From: Pseudomonas sp. Teo4 | Lineage (GTDB): Bacteria; Pseudomonadota; Gammaproteobacteria; Pseudomonadales; Pseudomonadaceae | Direction: 5' to 3' | DNA: 64,000 nucleotides | NCBI RefSeq assembly: GCF_034387475.1 | Contig: NZ_JAXCIL010000002.1 | Span: 248,001-312,000 of the forward strand | Shown here: positions 32,281 through 42,101 of the stretch, piece by piece | How positions within the stretch are numbered: the stretch's first letter is position 1 | Layout: each line of letters begins with the position of its first letter | Program-made: the position numbers and the translations under genes | Notes under the pieces: model-generated | Seen by the model: only the letters and a program-made list of their open reading frames with translations | Told to the model about the DNA's origin: nothing | Database searches by the model: none

Positions 32281-33489
32281 ATGACCCCATCGACTCACCT
32301 CTACACCTGGCATGGCACCCATGCCGACGGCACGCCTGTCAGTGGCAAAACCGCCGGGCGCAGCCCTGCCTATGTGCGTGCAGGCTTGCTGCGCAGGGGC
32401 ATCCGCGTTGTGCGTGTACAACGGGCAGGCTCGCCGGGTTGGCAATGGCCGAAAGCCCGTGAAAAAACCGATGCCCCGGGTTTCAGCCGGCAATTGGCGA
32501 CGTTGCTCAAGGCAGGTGTGCCGTTGCTGCAGGCGTTCGAGGTGATGGGGCGCAGTGGCTGCAGTGCAGGGCAAGCGGCGTTGCTTGCGCGGTTGAAACA
32601 GGATGTGGCTTCGGGTTTGGGGCTGGCCGATGCGTTGCAGCGCCACCCGGCCTGGTTCGATTCGTTGTACTGCAACCTGGTGCGGGTGGGGGAGCACTCC
32701 GGCACCCTCGACCGGCAGCTGGAGCAACTGGCCGGCATGCTGGAGCAGCGCCAGACACTGCGCAAAAGGGTGCGCAAGGCCATGCTTTACCCACTGTTAT
32801 TGCTACTGACTGGGCTTGGGGTTTCGGCGCTGCTGTTGCTTGAGGTGATTCCCCGTTTCCAGAACCTGTTTGCAGGCTTCAATGCTGAGTTGCCGGCTTT
32901 TACTCAATGGGTCATCGATTTATCCACAGCACTGGGGCGCTATGCGCCGGGGCTGTCGATCGGTGGGATAATCCTGGCGTTCGGCATGCACCGGCTCTAT
33001 CAGCAACGCGCATCGGTGCGGTTGTGGATAACCCGATACGCGCTGCGTCTACCGGTGTTTGGCAAACTCCTGGGGCACGCTGCACTGGCGCGCTTCGCAC
33101 GTAGCCTGGCCACGGCCTATGCTGCGGGGGTTGCGCTGCTGGATGCGCTGGCGACGGTGGCGAAGGTGAGCGGCGACGATATGCACGAGCAGGCCATTCT
33201 GCGGTTGCGACAAGGCATGGCCAATGGGCAAGGGCTGCATCAGGCGATGGCCAGTGAACCGCTGTTTCCACCGTTGCTGGTGCAGCTTGTGGCCATCGGC
33301 GAGTCCAGCGGTACGCTGGACCTGATGCTGGAAAAAGCCGCCAGCCACTACGAAGAACAGGTCAGCCAGGCGCTGGACCAGTTGACCAGCCTGTTGGAGC
33401 CGGCCATCGTGCTGGTCCTGGGCGTGCTGGTTGGCGGCCTGGTGGTAGCCATGTACCTGCCGATTTTCCAGTTGGGTAGTTTGATCTGA
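32281..33489 (+). CDS. pilC: Type IV pilus inner-membrane platform protein PilC
   Basis: 402 aa from the ATG at 32281 (AAAGGA 7 nt upstream). Two GspF/PilC domains of about 120 residues each (about 60-185 and 265-390) with membrane segments after each, including LLLLTGLGVSALLLLEVIP and a C-terminal VLGVLVGGLVVAMYLP. It recruits the extension and retraction motors. The gene usually found beside it, pilB, is absent here. Confidence 0.93.
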   Translation: MTPSTHLYTWHGTHADGTPVSGKTAGRSPAYVRAGLLRRGIRVVRVQRAGSPGWQWPKAREKTDAPGFSRQLATLLKAGVPLLQAFEVMGRSGCSAGQAALLARLKQDVASGLGLADALQRHPAWFDSLYCNLVRVGEHSGTLDRQLEQLAGMLEQRQTLRKRVRKAMLYPLLLLLTGLGVSALLLLEVIPRFQNLFAGFNAELPAFTQWVIDLSTALGRYAPGLSIGGIILAFGMHRLYQQRASVRLWITRYALRLPVFGKLLGHAALARFARSLATAYAAGVALLDALATVAKVSGDDMHEQAILRLRQGMANGQGLHQAMASEPLFPPLLVQLVAIGESSGTLDLMLEKAASHYEEQVSQALDQLTSLLEPAIVLVLGVLVGGLVVAMYLPIFQLGSLI

Positions 33490-33491
33490 AC

Positions 33492-34358
33492 ATGACTTTA
33501 TGGACTTTCCTGGCTGCGCAGCCGGCTTACCTCATGACTTTGACAGCCTTGCTGGGGCTGCTGGTCGGCAGCTTTCTGAATGTGCTGGTGCACCGCTTGC
33601 CGATCATGCTCGAGCGCCAATGGCAGCGTGAGGCCCAGGAGGTGCTGGGACAGCCGACCTGCGAACATGAGCGCTTCGACCTGTGCCTGCCCGCATCGCG
33701 CTGCCCGAATTGCGGGCATCAGATTCGCGCCTGGGAGAACATCCCGGTGCTGAGCTACCTGGCCCTGCGCGGGCGTTGCTCGGCGTGCAAGTGCCGTATC
33801 AGCCCACGTTATCCACTGGTGGAGTTGGCGTGTGCGGCTGTGTCGCTGGTGGTGGCCTGGCATGGCGGCACCGGCATGCAGATCCTGTTGCTACTGCTGC
33901 TCACCTGGTGCCTGCTGGCCTTGAGCCTGATCGACATCGAACACCAGTTGCTGCCGGATGTGCTGGTGCTACCGATGCTCTGGCTGGGCCTGATCGCCAA
34001 CGCCTTTACAAACTTCGTGCCTCTGCCCAGCGCGCTGTGGGGGGCAATTGCCGGCTATCTCAGTCTGTGGAGCGTTTATTGGGTTTTCAAGCTGGTGACC
34101 GGCAAGGAAGGCATGGGCTATGGCGACTTCAAACTGCTGGCACTGATCGGGGCCTGGGGCGGCTGGCAGGTATTGCCGATGACCTTGCTGCTGTCATCGG
34201 TGCTCGGTGCAGTGATAGGCCTCTGCCTGGTGCGCCTGCGTAGGCAATCTATCGGCACGCCGTTGCCGTTTGGCCCTTATCTGGCCATTGCAGGGTGGAT
34301 TGCGATGCTCTGGGGTGATGAAATATACACCTCTTATGTGCAACTACTGGGATTCTGA
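33492..34358 (+). CDS. pilD: Prepilin leader peptidase/methyltransferase PilD
   Basis: 288 aa inner-membrane aspartic protease that cleaves and N-methylates type IV prepilins and type II secretion pseudopilins. Zinc-type tetracysteine region [20 protein letters not shown] ... [17 protein letters not shown]. The catalytic aspartates are in [12 protein letters not shown] and GYGDFKLLA. Eight or so membrane segments. It starts 3 bp after pilC stops and shares one base with coaE. Confidence 0.96.
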   Translation: MTLWTFLAAQPAYLMTLTALLGLLVGSFLNVLVHRLPIMLERQWQREAQEVLGQPTCEHERFDLCLPASRCPNCGHQIRAWENIPVLSYLALRGRCSACKCRISPRYPLVELACAAVSLVVAWHGGTGMQILLLLLLTWCLLALSLIDIEHQLLPDVLVLPMLWLGLIANAFTNFVPLPSALWGAIAGYLSLWSVYWVFKLVTGKEGMGYGDFKLLALIGAWGGWQVLPMTLLLSSVLGAVIGLCLVRLRRQSIGTPLPFGPYLAIAGWIAMLWGDEIYTSYVQLLGF

Positions 34359-34981
34359 TGACCACTGCGGCCTTCACCCCCTGGATTCTTGGCCTGACCG
34401 GCGGTATCGGTAGCGGCAAAAGTGCGGCTGCCGAACGTTTTGTCGAACTGGGCGTGCACCTGGTCGACGCGGACCAGGCTGCGCGTTGGGTGGTCGAACC
34501 CGGCCGCCCTGCCCTGGCCAGCATCGTCGAGCGTTTCGGCCCTGGTGTGCTGCAGGAAGACGGCCAGCTTGATCGTGCGGCCCTGCGCCAGCTGATCTTT
34601 GCCGACCCGGCCCAGCGCAAGTGGCTGGAACAACTGCTGCACCCGTTGATCGGGCAGGAGATCTTCAGCTACCTGGCCAAGGCCGAGTCGCCCTATGCAG
34701 TGTATGTTTCGCCGCTGCTGATCGAGTCTGGCCAGCACCAGAAAACCCAACGTGTACTGGTGATCGATGCGCCGCAAGCGCTGCAGGTGGAGCGCACGTT
34801 GAAACGGGACAACACCAGCACCGAGCAGGTGCAGGCCATTCTGAAGGCCCAGCTGGCCCGCGAAGAGCGCCTGCGCCATGCCGATGATGTGGTGGTCAAT
34901 GATCGCGACTTGAGCGCACTGCATGAGCAGATCGACCGCCTGCACCACTTTTACCTGACTTTACGAGGAGGCCAGCCATGA
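34358..34981 (+). CDS. coaE: Dephospho-CoA kinase
   Basis: 207 aa, last step of coenzyme A synthesis (phosphorylates the ribose 3'-OH of dephospho-CoA). P-loop [17 protein letters not shown] near residues 11-27, [11 protein letters not shown], and the CoaE segments [11 protein letters not shown] and [16 protein letters not shown]. Starts on the last base of the pilD stop and overlaps yacG by 4 nt. Confidence 0.96.
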   Translation: MTTAAFTPWILGLTGGIGSGKSAAAERFVELGVHLVDADQAARWVVEPGRPALASIVERFGPGVLQEDGQLDRAALRQLIFADPAQRKWLEQLLHPLIGQEIFSYLAKAESPYAVYVSPLLIESGQHQKTQRVLVIDAPQALQVERTLKRDNTSTEQVQAILKAQLAREERLRHADDVVVNDRDLSALHEQIDRLHHFYLTLRGGQP

Positions 34982-35178
34982 GCCAGCCATTGACCGTCGA
35001 TTGCCCGACCTGTGGCGCACCTGTGGAATGGAACGAAAAAAGCCCGTTCCGGCCGTTTTGCTCGGATCGCTGCAAATTGATCGACCTGGGCGCCTGGGCG
35101 GCGGAAGAACACAAGATTCCTGGGGCGGATGAGTCGGAGGATGAGCTGTATTCCGGGGACCTTGAGCCTCGGCACTGA
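34978..35178 (+). CDS. yacG: DNA gyrase inhibitor YacG (zinc-binding)
   Basis: 66 aa. Zinc motif [10 protein letters not shown] ... [23 protein letters not shown] is characteristic of YacG, which binds GyrB. The acidic C-terminal tail is normal. ATGA overlap with coaE. The coaE-yacG arrangement is conserved in gammaproteobacteria. Confidence 0.95.
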   Translation: MSQPLTVDCPTCGAPVEWNEKSPFRPFCSDRCKLIDLGAWAAEEHKIPGADESEDELYSGDLEPRH

Positions 35179-35203
35179 TTTGGGGCTGTGCGGTGATCTT
35201 GTG

Positions 35204-35366
35204 TTGCCTGTACCGGCCTCATCGCCGGCAAGCCGGCTCCTACAGGTACTGCGGTAATTTCGAGGTCATCGCGGTCCATGTGGGAGCAACTGTCTTGCTC
35301 AGTTTCTAAAAAGCTGCGCGATCCCTGTAGGAGCCGGCTTGCCGGCGATGAGGCCGGTACAGGCAA
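35204..35366. repeat. Paired REP elements forming a 43-bp perfect inverted repeat
   Basis: 35204-35246 and 35324-35366 are exact reverse complements (core GCCGGCAAGCCGGC) separated by 77 bp that contain TGTGGGAGCAACTGTCTTGC. They lie between two convergent genes and could act as a bidirectional transcript end. Confidence 0.85.
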
Positions 35367-35375
35367 AACCTACAC

Positions 35376-36059
35376 TCACCGCTCATCATCCTTCCACGGC
35401 GCCTGCAAATAACGGGTACGGTTGAACGTCTCCAGCCATTCCGGGCAGAACACCACCAAAGCGCTGACCACCATGCCGTTGATGAAAGCCTCCGGGAACA
35501 TCATCAGCCACAGGTAGCCCACGAAATCGCTTAGCCATTCCGGCATGGCAAAACGCCCATCCAGCCACAGCAGACCCAACCCTGCCAGCAAGCAGGCCAG
35601 TACCGTCAGCGCCGCCGGAAAAAAACCTGAACAGAAGATGTACACGAACAGGTTACGCGGCTGCGCCCGCTCGACCAGAATCGCGCACACTTCGGTAATC
35701 AGCACAGGCAGGCCGATCAGCAACAAGCCATTGACCCCCAAGGCCGCCAAGTCCTGCCGGCCAAGCGCCAGCAACCCGAGCTGGGCCAGGAAGCCGCCGA
35801 GAATCGCCAGTGGCCAGTCCAGCAGCAGCGTTACAGCTGTCATGCCGATAAAGTGGTAAGACACGCCGGTATCGAAGTCGCGCCTCACCAGCCAAAGCGC
35901 GAACAGGCAAAAGACCGTGCCAAACAGCAGGTGCTGGCGGCGGCTGTCGGTGAACAATTCCACCCAGCGCGTACGCGTCGCCGCCCATATCAATAGCGGT
36001 ACATACGCCAGCCAACCCACGGTCATACTGGTGGAAGACAGGACCTGTGCGCTGATCAA
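35376..36059 (-). CDS. CbiM-like energy-coupling-factor transporter membrane component
   Basis: 227 aa with about six or seven membrane segments. YHFIGMTAVTLLLDWPLAILGG and MMFPEAFINGMVVSALVVF resemble the CbiM/ECF permease family for metal or cobalamin-precursor uptake. Start is TTG at 36057-36059, with GGGAG upstream; an in-frame ATG at 36024-36026 is the alternative and lacks a ribosome site. No ATPase gene is nearby. Substrate cannot be inferred. Confidence 0.65.
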   Translation of the reverse strand: MISAQVLSSTSMTVGWLAYVPLLIWAATRTRWVELFTDSRRQHLLFGTVFCLFALWLVRRDFDTGVSYHFIGMTAVTLLLDWPLAILGGFLAQLGLLALGRQDLAALGVNGLLLIGLPVLITEVCAILVERAQPRNLFVYIFCSGFFPAALTVLACLLAGLGLLWLDGRFAMPEWLSDFVGYLWLMMFPEAFINGMVVSALVVFCPEWLETFNRTRYLQAPWKDDER

Positions 36060-36164
36060 CTCAAGCTCGCTCCCGTTTCAGATACCCCGAGTCTATACCC
36101 TGGCGACGTTTCCCACGGGCAAACAAGCTCTTACCGTTCACAATTGCCGACTAAGCTAGTTCAC

Positions 36165-36794
36165 ATGGATGACTCAGACTACCTGCGCCTGCTTACCATC
36201 CAGGCCGAACAAGCCAATGCATTCCTGTCCAATGCCCGCAAATGGGAGCGCGAGCGTTGGGTCTGCCAGCGTCTGCTGCAAGGCCTGAATATTCCCTACC
36301 GCAGCGAAGACTTCACCCCCGCCGGCCAGGAGCCGCCGGATGTATTGTTTCGCGATGCGGCATTCGAGGTGTTTTTCGTGCTCGATGAAGGGCGGCGGCT
36401 CAATGACGAATGGCGTGAAGAACTGCAACGCCGGCGAAGCGCCTTTTCCCTGGCCCAACTGGTGCGGCGCGAAGCACGGCCACGGCGAATCAGCGCCGCC
36501 GAGCTGCTCGCACGGCTGGCCCCCACCTTGCGCAAGAAGTCACACAACTACCGCGAACGCGGGCTGGACCTGAGCGAGCTGGATATCATCGCCTTCTCCA
36601 GCCTCAAGCGCGAAGTGCTCGACCTCAACACCCATTTTCCGCCGCCCACCGAATACCTGCGCCAGGGCTGGCGTTCGTTGTCGCTGGTCGGGCCGACGTT
36701 CGCCCGGGTGCTGTTCGCCCACCCCGATGCGCCGGACTTCCTGCGCGGCAACCTGGGGCGCAGCATCGTGTTCGATGTCGGAATCAGTCTTTGA
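36165..36794 (+). CDS. DUF1780-family protein
   Basis: 209 aa from ATG 36165 (MDDSDYLRLLTIQAEQANAF); a TTG 21 nt upstream is possible. Soluble; WERERWVCQRLLQGLNIPYR and DVLFRDAAFEVFFVLDEGRR (D..E-x-F, nuclease-fold-like pattern) match DUF1780, a family restricted to Pseudomonas and relatives. Function unknown. Followed by a DUF3094 gene. Confidence 0.75.
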   Translation: MDDSDYLRLLTIQAEQANAFLSNARKWERERWVCQRLLQGLNIPYRSEDFTPAGQEPPDVLFRDAAFEVFFVLDEGRRLNDEWREELQRRRSAFSLAQLVRREARPRRISAAELLARLAPTLRKKSHNYRERGLDLSELDIIAFSSLKREVLDLNTHFPPPTEYLRQGWRSLSLVGPTFARVLFAHPDAPDFLRGNLGRSIVFDVGISL

Positions 36795-36927
36795 TCCAGT
36801 GCCGAGAGTCTTTGCAATGGCGTACACTCGGCGCCAGAGATAGAAAGCATTATCATTTGTTTCCAAGCGCTTGCGTGAACGCTGTAGCGTTTGCGCAGTC
36901 ACAAACGTCTATCTGACGAGGCCCACC

Positions 36928-37101
36928 ATGACCAGCCGACTGAATCCGGAAGATCAGCGTCGTGTCGATGAGTATCTGCGAGCCCCCCAGCACCAAGTCG
37001 AGCGCAAGCCTTTCAGGCCGTGGCTGCTCCTTGTTCTGGTGGTGGCCGTGACCATCGGGCTGGGCCTCATTAGCCGCCTGTTGAGTGGACTGGTGCTATG
37101 A
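36928..37101 (+). CDS. DUF3094 small membrane protein
   Basis: 57 aa from the ATG at 36928, MTSRLNPEDQRRVDEYLRAP, then one membrane segment (PWLLLVLVVAVTIGLGLISR). Conserved between the DUF1780 gene and ndh in Pseudomonas. Upstream codons in frame to 36871 lack a start with ribosome site. Function unknown. Confidence 0.78.
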   Translation: MTSRLNPEDQRRVDEYLRAPQHQVERKPFRPWLLLVLVVAVTIGLGLISRLLSGLVL

Positions 37102-37185
37102 GCTGCTTCGCGCTCGCCCTCCCCTCACGCTGTTTGCGGCCGGCCCCCAGGGCCAAGCATTCCGTAAACCTTATGAGATATCCCC

Positions 37186-38481
37186 ATGACTCATCGCATC
37201 GTGATTGTCGGCGGCGGCGCCGGCGGCCTGGAACTGGCGACCCGCCTGGGTAAAAGCCTGGGCAAGCGCAAGCAGGCCGAAATCACCCTGGTCGACGCCA
37301 ACCTCACGCACATCTGGAAGCCGCTGTTGCACGAAGTGGCCGCCGGCTCGCTGAACTCCTCGGAAGACGAGCTGAACTACGTGGCCCAGGCCAAGTGGAA
37401 CCACTTCAACTTCCAGCTGGGGCGCATGAGCGGTCTGGACCGTGAAGGCAAGCAGATCCAACTGGCCGCAACCCTCGATGAAGAGGGTCGCGAGCTGCTG
37501 CCTGCGCGCACCCTGGGCTACGACACCCTGGTCATCGCCGTGGGCAGCAACACCAACGACTTCGGTACCTTGGGTGCGGCGCAGCACTGCCTGTTCCTGG
37601 ACACCCGCAAGCAGGCCGAGCGCTTCCACCAGCAGTTGCTCAACCACTACCTGCGTGCCCACGCTGGTGATGTGGCGAGCGAGAAAATCAGCGTGGCCAT
37701 CGTCGGTGCCGGTGCCACCGGCGTGGAACTGGCCGCCGAGCTGCACCACGCTGCCCACGAACTGGCGGCCTACGGCCTGGACCGCATCCAGCCCAAGGAC
37801 ATGCACATCACCCTGATCGAGGCCGGCCCACGGGTGCTGCCGGCACTGCCTGAGCGCATCAGCGTGCCGGTACACAAGACCCTGGAAAAACTCGGGGTGA
37901 AGGTGATGACCAATGCTGCGGTCAGCGAAGTGACCGCCGAGGGCCTGAAGACCAAAGACGGTGAAGTGATCCAGGCCAGCTTGAAGGTGTGGGCTGCAGG
38001 TATCCGTGCGCCGGGCTTCCTCAAGGACATCGATGGCCTGGAAACCAACCGTATCAACCAGCTGGTGGTGCGCCCCACCCTGCAGACTACCCGTGACGAC
38101 AACATCTTCGCCTTCGGCGATTGCGCCGCCTGCCCGCAACCGGGCAGCGACCGCAACGTGCCGCCACGGGCCCAGGCCGCGCACCAGCAGGCTTCGACGC
38201 TTGCCAAGAGCCTGAAGGCGCGCCTGGAGAACAAGCCGCTGCTGACTTATGCGTACAAGGATTACGGCTCGCTGGTGTCGCTGTCGCGGTTCTCGGCGGT
38301 GGGCAACCTGATGGGTAACCTGATGGGCAGCGTGAAACTGGAAGGCTGGCTGGCGCGGATGTTCTATGTGTCGCTGTACCGGATGCACCAGATGGCGCTG
38401 TATGGAGTCTTCCGCACGGCGATGTTGATGCTGGGCAGCAAGATTGGTCGCGGTACCGAGCCGCGGTTGAAGCTGCACTGA
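37186..38481 (+). CDS. ndh: Type II NADH dehydrogenase (NDH-2)
   Basis: 431 aa. Two Rossmann dinucleotide motifs: RIVIVGGGAGGLELATRLG (FAD, residues about 4-22) and VAIVGAGATGVELAAEL (NADH, about 168-184). The FAD-binding DNIFAFGDCAACP lies near 305-317. C-terminal amphipathic region for membrane attachment. Passes electrons from NADH to quinone without proton pumping. Followed by an intrinsic terminator. Confidence 0.95.
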   Translation: MTHRIVIVGGGAGGLELATRLGKSLGKRKQAEITLVDANLTHIWKPLLHEVAAGSLNSSEDELNYVAQAKWNHFNFQLGRMSGLDREGKQIQLAATLDEEGRELLPARTLGYDTLVIAVGSNTNDFGTLGAAQHCLFLDTRKQAERFHQQLLNHYLRAHAGDVASEKISVAIVGAGATGVELAAELHHAAHELAAYGLDRIQPKDMHITLIEAGPRVLPALPERISVPVHKTLEKLGVKVMTNAAVSEVTAEGLKTKDGEVIQASLKVWAAGIRAPGFLKDIDGLETNRINQLVVRPTLQTTRDDNIFAFGDCAACPQPGSDRNVPPRAQAAHQQASTLAKSLKARLENKPLLTYAYKDYGSLVSLSRFSAVGNLMGNLMGSVKLEGWLARMFYVSLYRMHQMALYGVFRTAMLMLGSKIGRGTEPRLKLH

Positions 38482-38490
38482 CCGAATGAA

Positions 38491-38516
38491 AGGGCCGCAT
38501 CAGCGGCCCTTTTTTT
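38491..38516 (+). terminator. Intrinsic terminator of ndh
   Basis: Stem AGGGCCGC/GCGGCCCT with a 4-nt loop and T-run, 10 bp after the ndh stop. Confidence 0.9.
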
Positions 38517-38550
38517 GCCTGTATGAATCTGGATGAAAGGCAAGTCACCA

Positions 38551-38649
38551 CGTGGGAGCTGGCGCAGCCTGCGATCTAGGGCGTAGCCCTAGCATATTTC
38601 CTGAATAGGGCTGCTTTGCAGCCCATCGCAGGCTGCGCCAGCTCCCACG
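38551..38649. repeat. Inverted repeat, GTGGGAGCTGGCGCAGCCTG family
   Basis: 25-bp perfect arms 38551-38575 and 38625-38649 with a GC-rich interior (GGGCGTAGCCC, GGGCTGCTTTGCAGCCC). A second dispersed intergenic family of this genome, also at 41997-42080. Confidence 0.8.
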
Positions 38650-38678
38650 GGGTGATCTGGAAAAATCGAGGCAAAAGA

Positions 38679-38709
38679 AAAAGGGCATCTCATTTGAGAT
38701 GCCCTTTTT
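38679..38709 (-). terminator. Terminator of the tRNA-Asn-Pro-Lys operon
   Basis: AAGGGCATCTCA / TGAGATGCCCTT hairpin with T-runs in both directions, 4 nt beyond the tRNA-Lys 3' end. Confidence 0.88.
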
Positions 38710-38712
38710 ACA

Positions 38713-38788
38713 TGGTGGGTCGTGTAGGATTCGAACCTACGACCAATTGGTTAAAAGCCAACTGCTCTACCAACTGAGCTAACGACCC
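38713..38788 (-). tRNA. tRNA-Lys (anticodon TTT)
   Basis: 76 nt, begins GGGTCGTTAGCTCAG, anticodon loop CTTTTAA, encoded CCA end. Last of three tRNAs in one operon. Confidence 0.97.
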
Positions 38789-38794
38789 GGAAAA

Positions 38795-38871
38795 TGGTCG
38801 GGGTGAGGGGATTCGAACTCCTGACATCCTGCTCCCAAAGCAGGCGCGCTACCGGACTGCGCTACACCCCG
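38795..38871 (-). tRNA. tRNA-Pro (anticodon TGG)
   Basis: 77 nt, begins CGGGGTGTAGCGCAG, anticodon loop TTTGGGA, encoded CCA end. Confidence 0.97.
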
Positions 38872-38875
38872 AGAT

Positions 38876-38951
38876 TGGCTCCGCGACCTGGACTCGAACC
38901 AGGGACCCAATGATTAACAGTCATTTGCTCTACCGACTGAGCTATCGCGGA
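38876..38951 (-). tRNA. tRNA-Asn (anticodon GTT)
   Basis: 76 nt, begins TCCGCGATAGCTCAG, anticodon loop CTGTTAA, encoded CCA end. First tRNA of the operon, about 100 bp downstream of the promoter. Confidence 0.97.
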
Positions 38952-39053
38952 ACTGAACTTCGGTACTACTCACTTCTTTGCTACTTCGAAGTCTGTGTTA
39001 GCTTCGAACTCTTTAGCTTCTTCGCTTTCGCTTTGTCGCTGCTGAGGCCGGCT

Positions 39054-39081
39054 ATTCTACATTCTTCGTTTTGCTTGTCAA
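39054..39081 (-). promoter_or_regulatory. Strong sigma-70 promoter of the tRNA operon
   Basis: On the minus strand TTGACA (39081-39076), 16 bp, TAGAAT (39059-39054), then a GC-rich discriminator AGCCGGCC typical of stable-RNA promoters. The transcribed leader to tRNA-Asn (38952-39050) has no gene. The AT-rich DNA upstream (39082-39240) shows nothing else apart from the clpB terminator at its far end. Confidence 0.85.
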
Positions 39082-39240
39082 CCCCTTTTTTTCATTCAAC
39101 TTACTGATTTGTAAGTTGTTTTGCGATCACCGGTGTTGCTAGTGATTCGCTTAGTGGCTGACAACGCGGCGTATATTAGGGGCACTCGATTTAGGATGCA
39201 AGCAAAAATTTCAAAATTTTCAAAAACTTATTTGCAGGAT

Positions 39241-39267
39241 AAAAAAGCCCCGCCGTAGCGGGGCTTT
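39241..39267 (-). terminator. Intrinsic terminator of clpB
   Basis: Minus strand AAAGCCCCGC/GCGGGGCTTT followed by T-run, 4 bp after the clpB stop. Confidence 0.9.
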
Positions 39268-39271
39268 CGGG

Positions 39272-41836
39272 TCAGGCGAAGACGATCTCGTCGCCCTCCA
39301 CCTTGGCGGTGATCGCCGTGCCAGGCAGGAACTTGCCAGCCAGAATCAGCTGCGCCAGCGGGTTCTCGATCCAGCGCTGGATTGCCCGCTTCAACGGCCG
39401 GGCACCATACACCGGGTCGTAACCGACCGCGATCAGCTTGTCCAACGCCTCAGGGCTCAGGCTCAGCGACAGCTCGCGTTCGAGCAGGCGGCTGCGCAGG
39501 CGGCCCAGCTGGATCTCGGTAATACCCGCAATCTGCTCGCGGCCCAGTGGCTCGAACACCACCACTTCGTCGATCCGGTTGATGAACTCCGGCCGGAAGT
39601 GCGAACCCACCGCATCCATTACCGCTGCACGCTGCGCCTCGCGGTCACCCACCAGTTCCTGGATCTGCGCAGAGCCCAGGTTGGAGGTCATCACGATCAC
39701 CGTGTTGCGGAAGTCCACGGTGCGGCCATGGCTGTCGGTCAGGCGGCCATCTTCCAGCACCTGCAGCAGCACGTTGAACACATCCGGGTGCGCCTTCTCC
39801 ACTTCATCCAGCAGCACCACCGAGTAAGGCTTGCGCCGTACGGCTTCGGTCAGGTAACCGCCCTCTTCGTAACCCACGTAGCCTGGTGGGGCGCCGATCA
39901 GGCGAGCCACGGAGTGTTTCTCCATGAACTCGGACATGTCGATGCGCACCATGGCCTCTTCGGTGTCGAACAGGAATTCGGCCAGGGCCTTGCACAGCTC
40001 GGTCTTGCCCACGCCGGTCGGGCCGAGGAACAGGAACGAGCCACTTGGCCGGTTCGGGTCGGACAGCCCGGCACGCGAGCGGCGCACGGCGTTGGCCACA
40101 GCAGTTACTGCCTCGCTCTGGCCGATCACACGCTGGTGCAACAGCGCTTCCATCTTCAGCAGCTTCTCACGCTCGCCTTCGAGCATCTTGGCCACCGGAA
40201 TGCCGGTCCACTTGGACACCACTTCGGCAATCTCTTCCTCGGTAACTTTGTTACGCAGCAGCTGGTTCTCGGTCTTGCCGTGCTGGTCGACCATCTGCAG
40301 GCTGCGCTCCAGGTCCGGGATCACCCCGTACTGCAGCTCGGCCATGCGGCTCAGGTCGCCTTTACGACGGGCGGACTCAAGCTCCTGGCGGGCTTGCTCG
40401 ATCTTTTGCTGAATCTGCGCCGAACCCTGCACTTCAGCCTTCTCGGAAGCCCAGATCTCTTCGAGGTCGGAATATTCGCGCTCCAGACGCTCGATTTCCT
40501 CGGTCAGCTTCTCAAGACGCTTTTTCGCCGCTTCGTCTTCTTCTTTCTTAAGGGCCTGCGATTCCACCTTCAGCTGGATCAACCGACGGTCGAGTCGGTC
40601 GAGCACTTCCGGCTTGGAGTCGATCTCCATGCGGATGCGGCTGGCCGCTTCGTCGATCAGGTCGATGGCCTTGTCGGGCAACTGACGATCGGTGATGTAG
40701 CGGTGGCTGAGCTTGGCCGCGGCAATGATGGCGCCGTCGGTGATGGCCACCTTGTGGTGCACCTCATAGCGTTCCTTCAGGCCACGCAGGATGGCGATGG
40801 TGTCTTCCTCGCTCGGCTCTTCGACCAGCACCTTCTGGAAGCGTCGCTCCAGCGCTGCGTCCTTTTCGATGAACTGGCGGTATTCATTGAGCGTGGTAGC
40901 ACCTACGCAGTGCAACTCGCCACGGGCCAGGGCCGGCTTGAGCATGTTGCCCGCATCCATGGCGCCCTCGCCTTTACCGGCGCCGACCATGGTGTGCAGT
41001 TCGTCGATGAACAGGATGATCTGGCCTTCCTGCTTGGACAGCTCGTTAAGCAGGCCTTTGAGGCGCTCTTCGAACTCGCCGCGGTACTTGGCACCGGCAA
41101 TCAGCGCGCCCATGTCCAGCGCCAGCAGACGCTTACCTTTCAGGCCATCGGGCACTTCGCCGTTGATGATGCGCTGGGCCAGGCCCTCGGCGATGGCGGT
41201 TTTACCGACACCAGGCTCACCGATCAGCACCGGGTTGTTCTTGGTCCGACGCTGCAGCACCTGCACGGTACGGCGAATTTCGTCGTCACGGCCGATCACT
41301 GGGTCCAGCTTGCCTTCTTCGGCACGCTTGGTGAGGTCGACGGTGTACTTGTCCAGCGCCTGGCGCGACTCTTCGGCATTGGCGTCATTCACCGCCGCGC
41401 CGCCGCGCAGGTTGTTGATGGCATTTTCCAACGCCTTCTTGGTCACGCCCTGGCCGAGCAGCAACTTGCCGACCTTGCTGTTCTCGTCCATGGCGGCGAG
41501 CAGCACCAGTTCGCTGGAGATGAACTGGTCGCCCTTCTGCTGGGCCAGGCGATCAGCCTGGTTGAGCAGGCGCGCCAGGTCCTGGGACATGTTCACGTCG
41601 CCGGTGGGGTTCTGGATTTTCGGCAGTTGGTCGAGTTCTTTCACCAGCGCCTGGCGCAGGCTGTTGATGTCGAAACCAACCTGCATCAGCAGCGGCTTGA
41701 TGGAACCGCCCTGCTGGTCGATCAGCGCCTGCAGCAGGTGCAGGGGCTCGATGGCCGGGTGGTCCATGCCAACGGCCAGGGATTGGGAATCGGATAAAGC
41801 TAATTGCAGCTTGCTGGTCAAACGGTCTATTCGCAT
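39272..41836 (-). CDS. clpB: Chaperone ClpB disaggregase
   Basis: 854 aa AAA+ protein that, with DnaK, dissolves aggregates. N-domain (1-150); first ATPase module with GEPGVGKT and [19 protein letters not shown]; middle coiled-coil domain rich in E/K (about 410-520); second ATPase with [19 protein letters not shown] and the [18 protein letters not shown] segment. Length and motifs are standard. A sigma-32-like promoter lies upstream. Confidence 0.97.
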   Translation of the reverse strand: MRIDRLTSKLQLALSDSQSLAVGMDHPAIEPLHLLQALIDQQGGSIKPLLMQVGFDINSLRQALVKELDQLPKIQNPTGDVNMSQDLARLLNQADRLAQQKGDQFISSELVLLAAMDENSKVGKLLLGQGVTKKALENAINNLRGGAAVNDANAEESRQALDKYTVDLTKRAEEGKLDPVIGRDDEIRRTVQVLQRRTKNNPVLIGEPGVGKTAIAEGLAQRIINGEVPDGLKGKRLLALDMGALIAGAKYRGEFEERLKGLLNELSKQEGQIILFIDELHTMVGAGKGEGAMDAGNMLKPALARGELHCVGATTLNEYRQFIEKDAALERRFQKVLVEEPSEEDTIAILRGLKERYEVHHKVAITDGAIIAAAKLSHRYITDRQLPDKAIDLIDEAASRIRMEIDSKPEVLDRLDRRLIQLKVESQALKKEEDEAAKKRLEKLTEEIERLEREYSDLEEIWASEKAEVQGSAQIQQKIEQARQELESARRKGDLSRMAELQYGVIPDLERSLQMVDQHGKTENQLLRNKVTEEEIAEVVSKWTGIPVAKMLEGEREKLLKMEALLHQRVIGQSEAVTAVANAVRRSRAGLSDPNRPSGSFLFLGPTGVGKTELCKALAEFLFDTEEAMVRIDMSEFMEKHSVARLIGAPPGYVGYEEGGYLTEAVRRKPYSVVLLDEVEKAHPDVFNVLLQVLEDGRLTDSHGRTVDFRNTVIVMTSNLGSAQIQELVGDREAQRAAVMDAVGSHFRPEFINRIDEVVVFEPLGREQIAGITEIQLGRLRSRLLERELSLSLSPEALDKLIAVGYDPVYGARPLKRAIQRWIENPLAQLILAGKFLPGTAITAKVEGDEIVFA

Positions 41837-41915
41837 GGGATACCTTCCTTTAAAGGGCAGGTCGGAGCGATGGACAGCGCCTGTTTATGAAGAAACCTGC
41901 CTGAGATGACCTTAT

Positions 41916-41943
41916 AGATAAGGCTGATTCTGGAAGATTCAAG
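41916..41943 (-). promoter_or_regulatory. Heat-shock (sigma-32-like) promoter of clpB
   Basis: Minus strand CTTGAA (41943-41938), 14 bp, CCTTATCT (41923-41916), close to the sigma-32 pattern CTTGAA-N13-15-CCCCATNT, about 80 bp before the start codon. The -10 part is a weaker match. Confidence 0.5.
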
Positions 41944-41996
41944 CGTAGCGGGGTTGACGTGGGTCAGGGTTGAGATTGCAAGGGGGCCGCTTTGCG

Positions 41997-42080
41997 CCCC
42001 ATCGCAGGCTTGCGCCAGCTCCCACAGGGAGTGTGCTCTGGCATTGTACCGGTGGGAGCTGGCGCAAGCCTGCGATGGGG
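41997..42080. repeat. Inverted repeat, GTGGGAGCTGGCGCAAGCCTG family
   Basis: 29-bp perfect arms 41997-42025 and 42052-42080. Same family as 38551-38649; lies between clpB and pgeF. Confidence 0.8.
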
Positions 42081-42101
42081 TGCGAAGCAGCCCCGGCTAT
42101 C

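Noticed and set aside
37171..38478. 435-codon open frame on the minus strand
   Set aside because: Antisense shadow of ndh.
39599..41797. 732-codon open frame on the plus strand
   Set aside because: Antisense shadow of clpB; no start signal or family.
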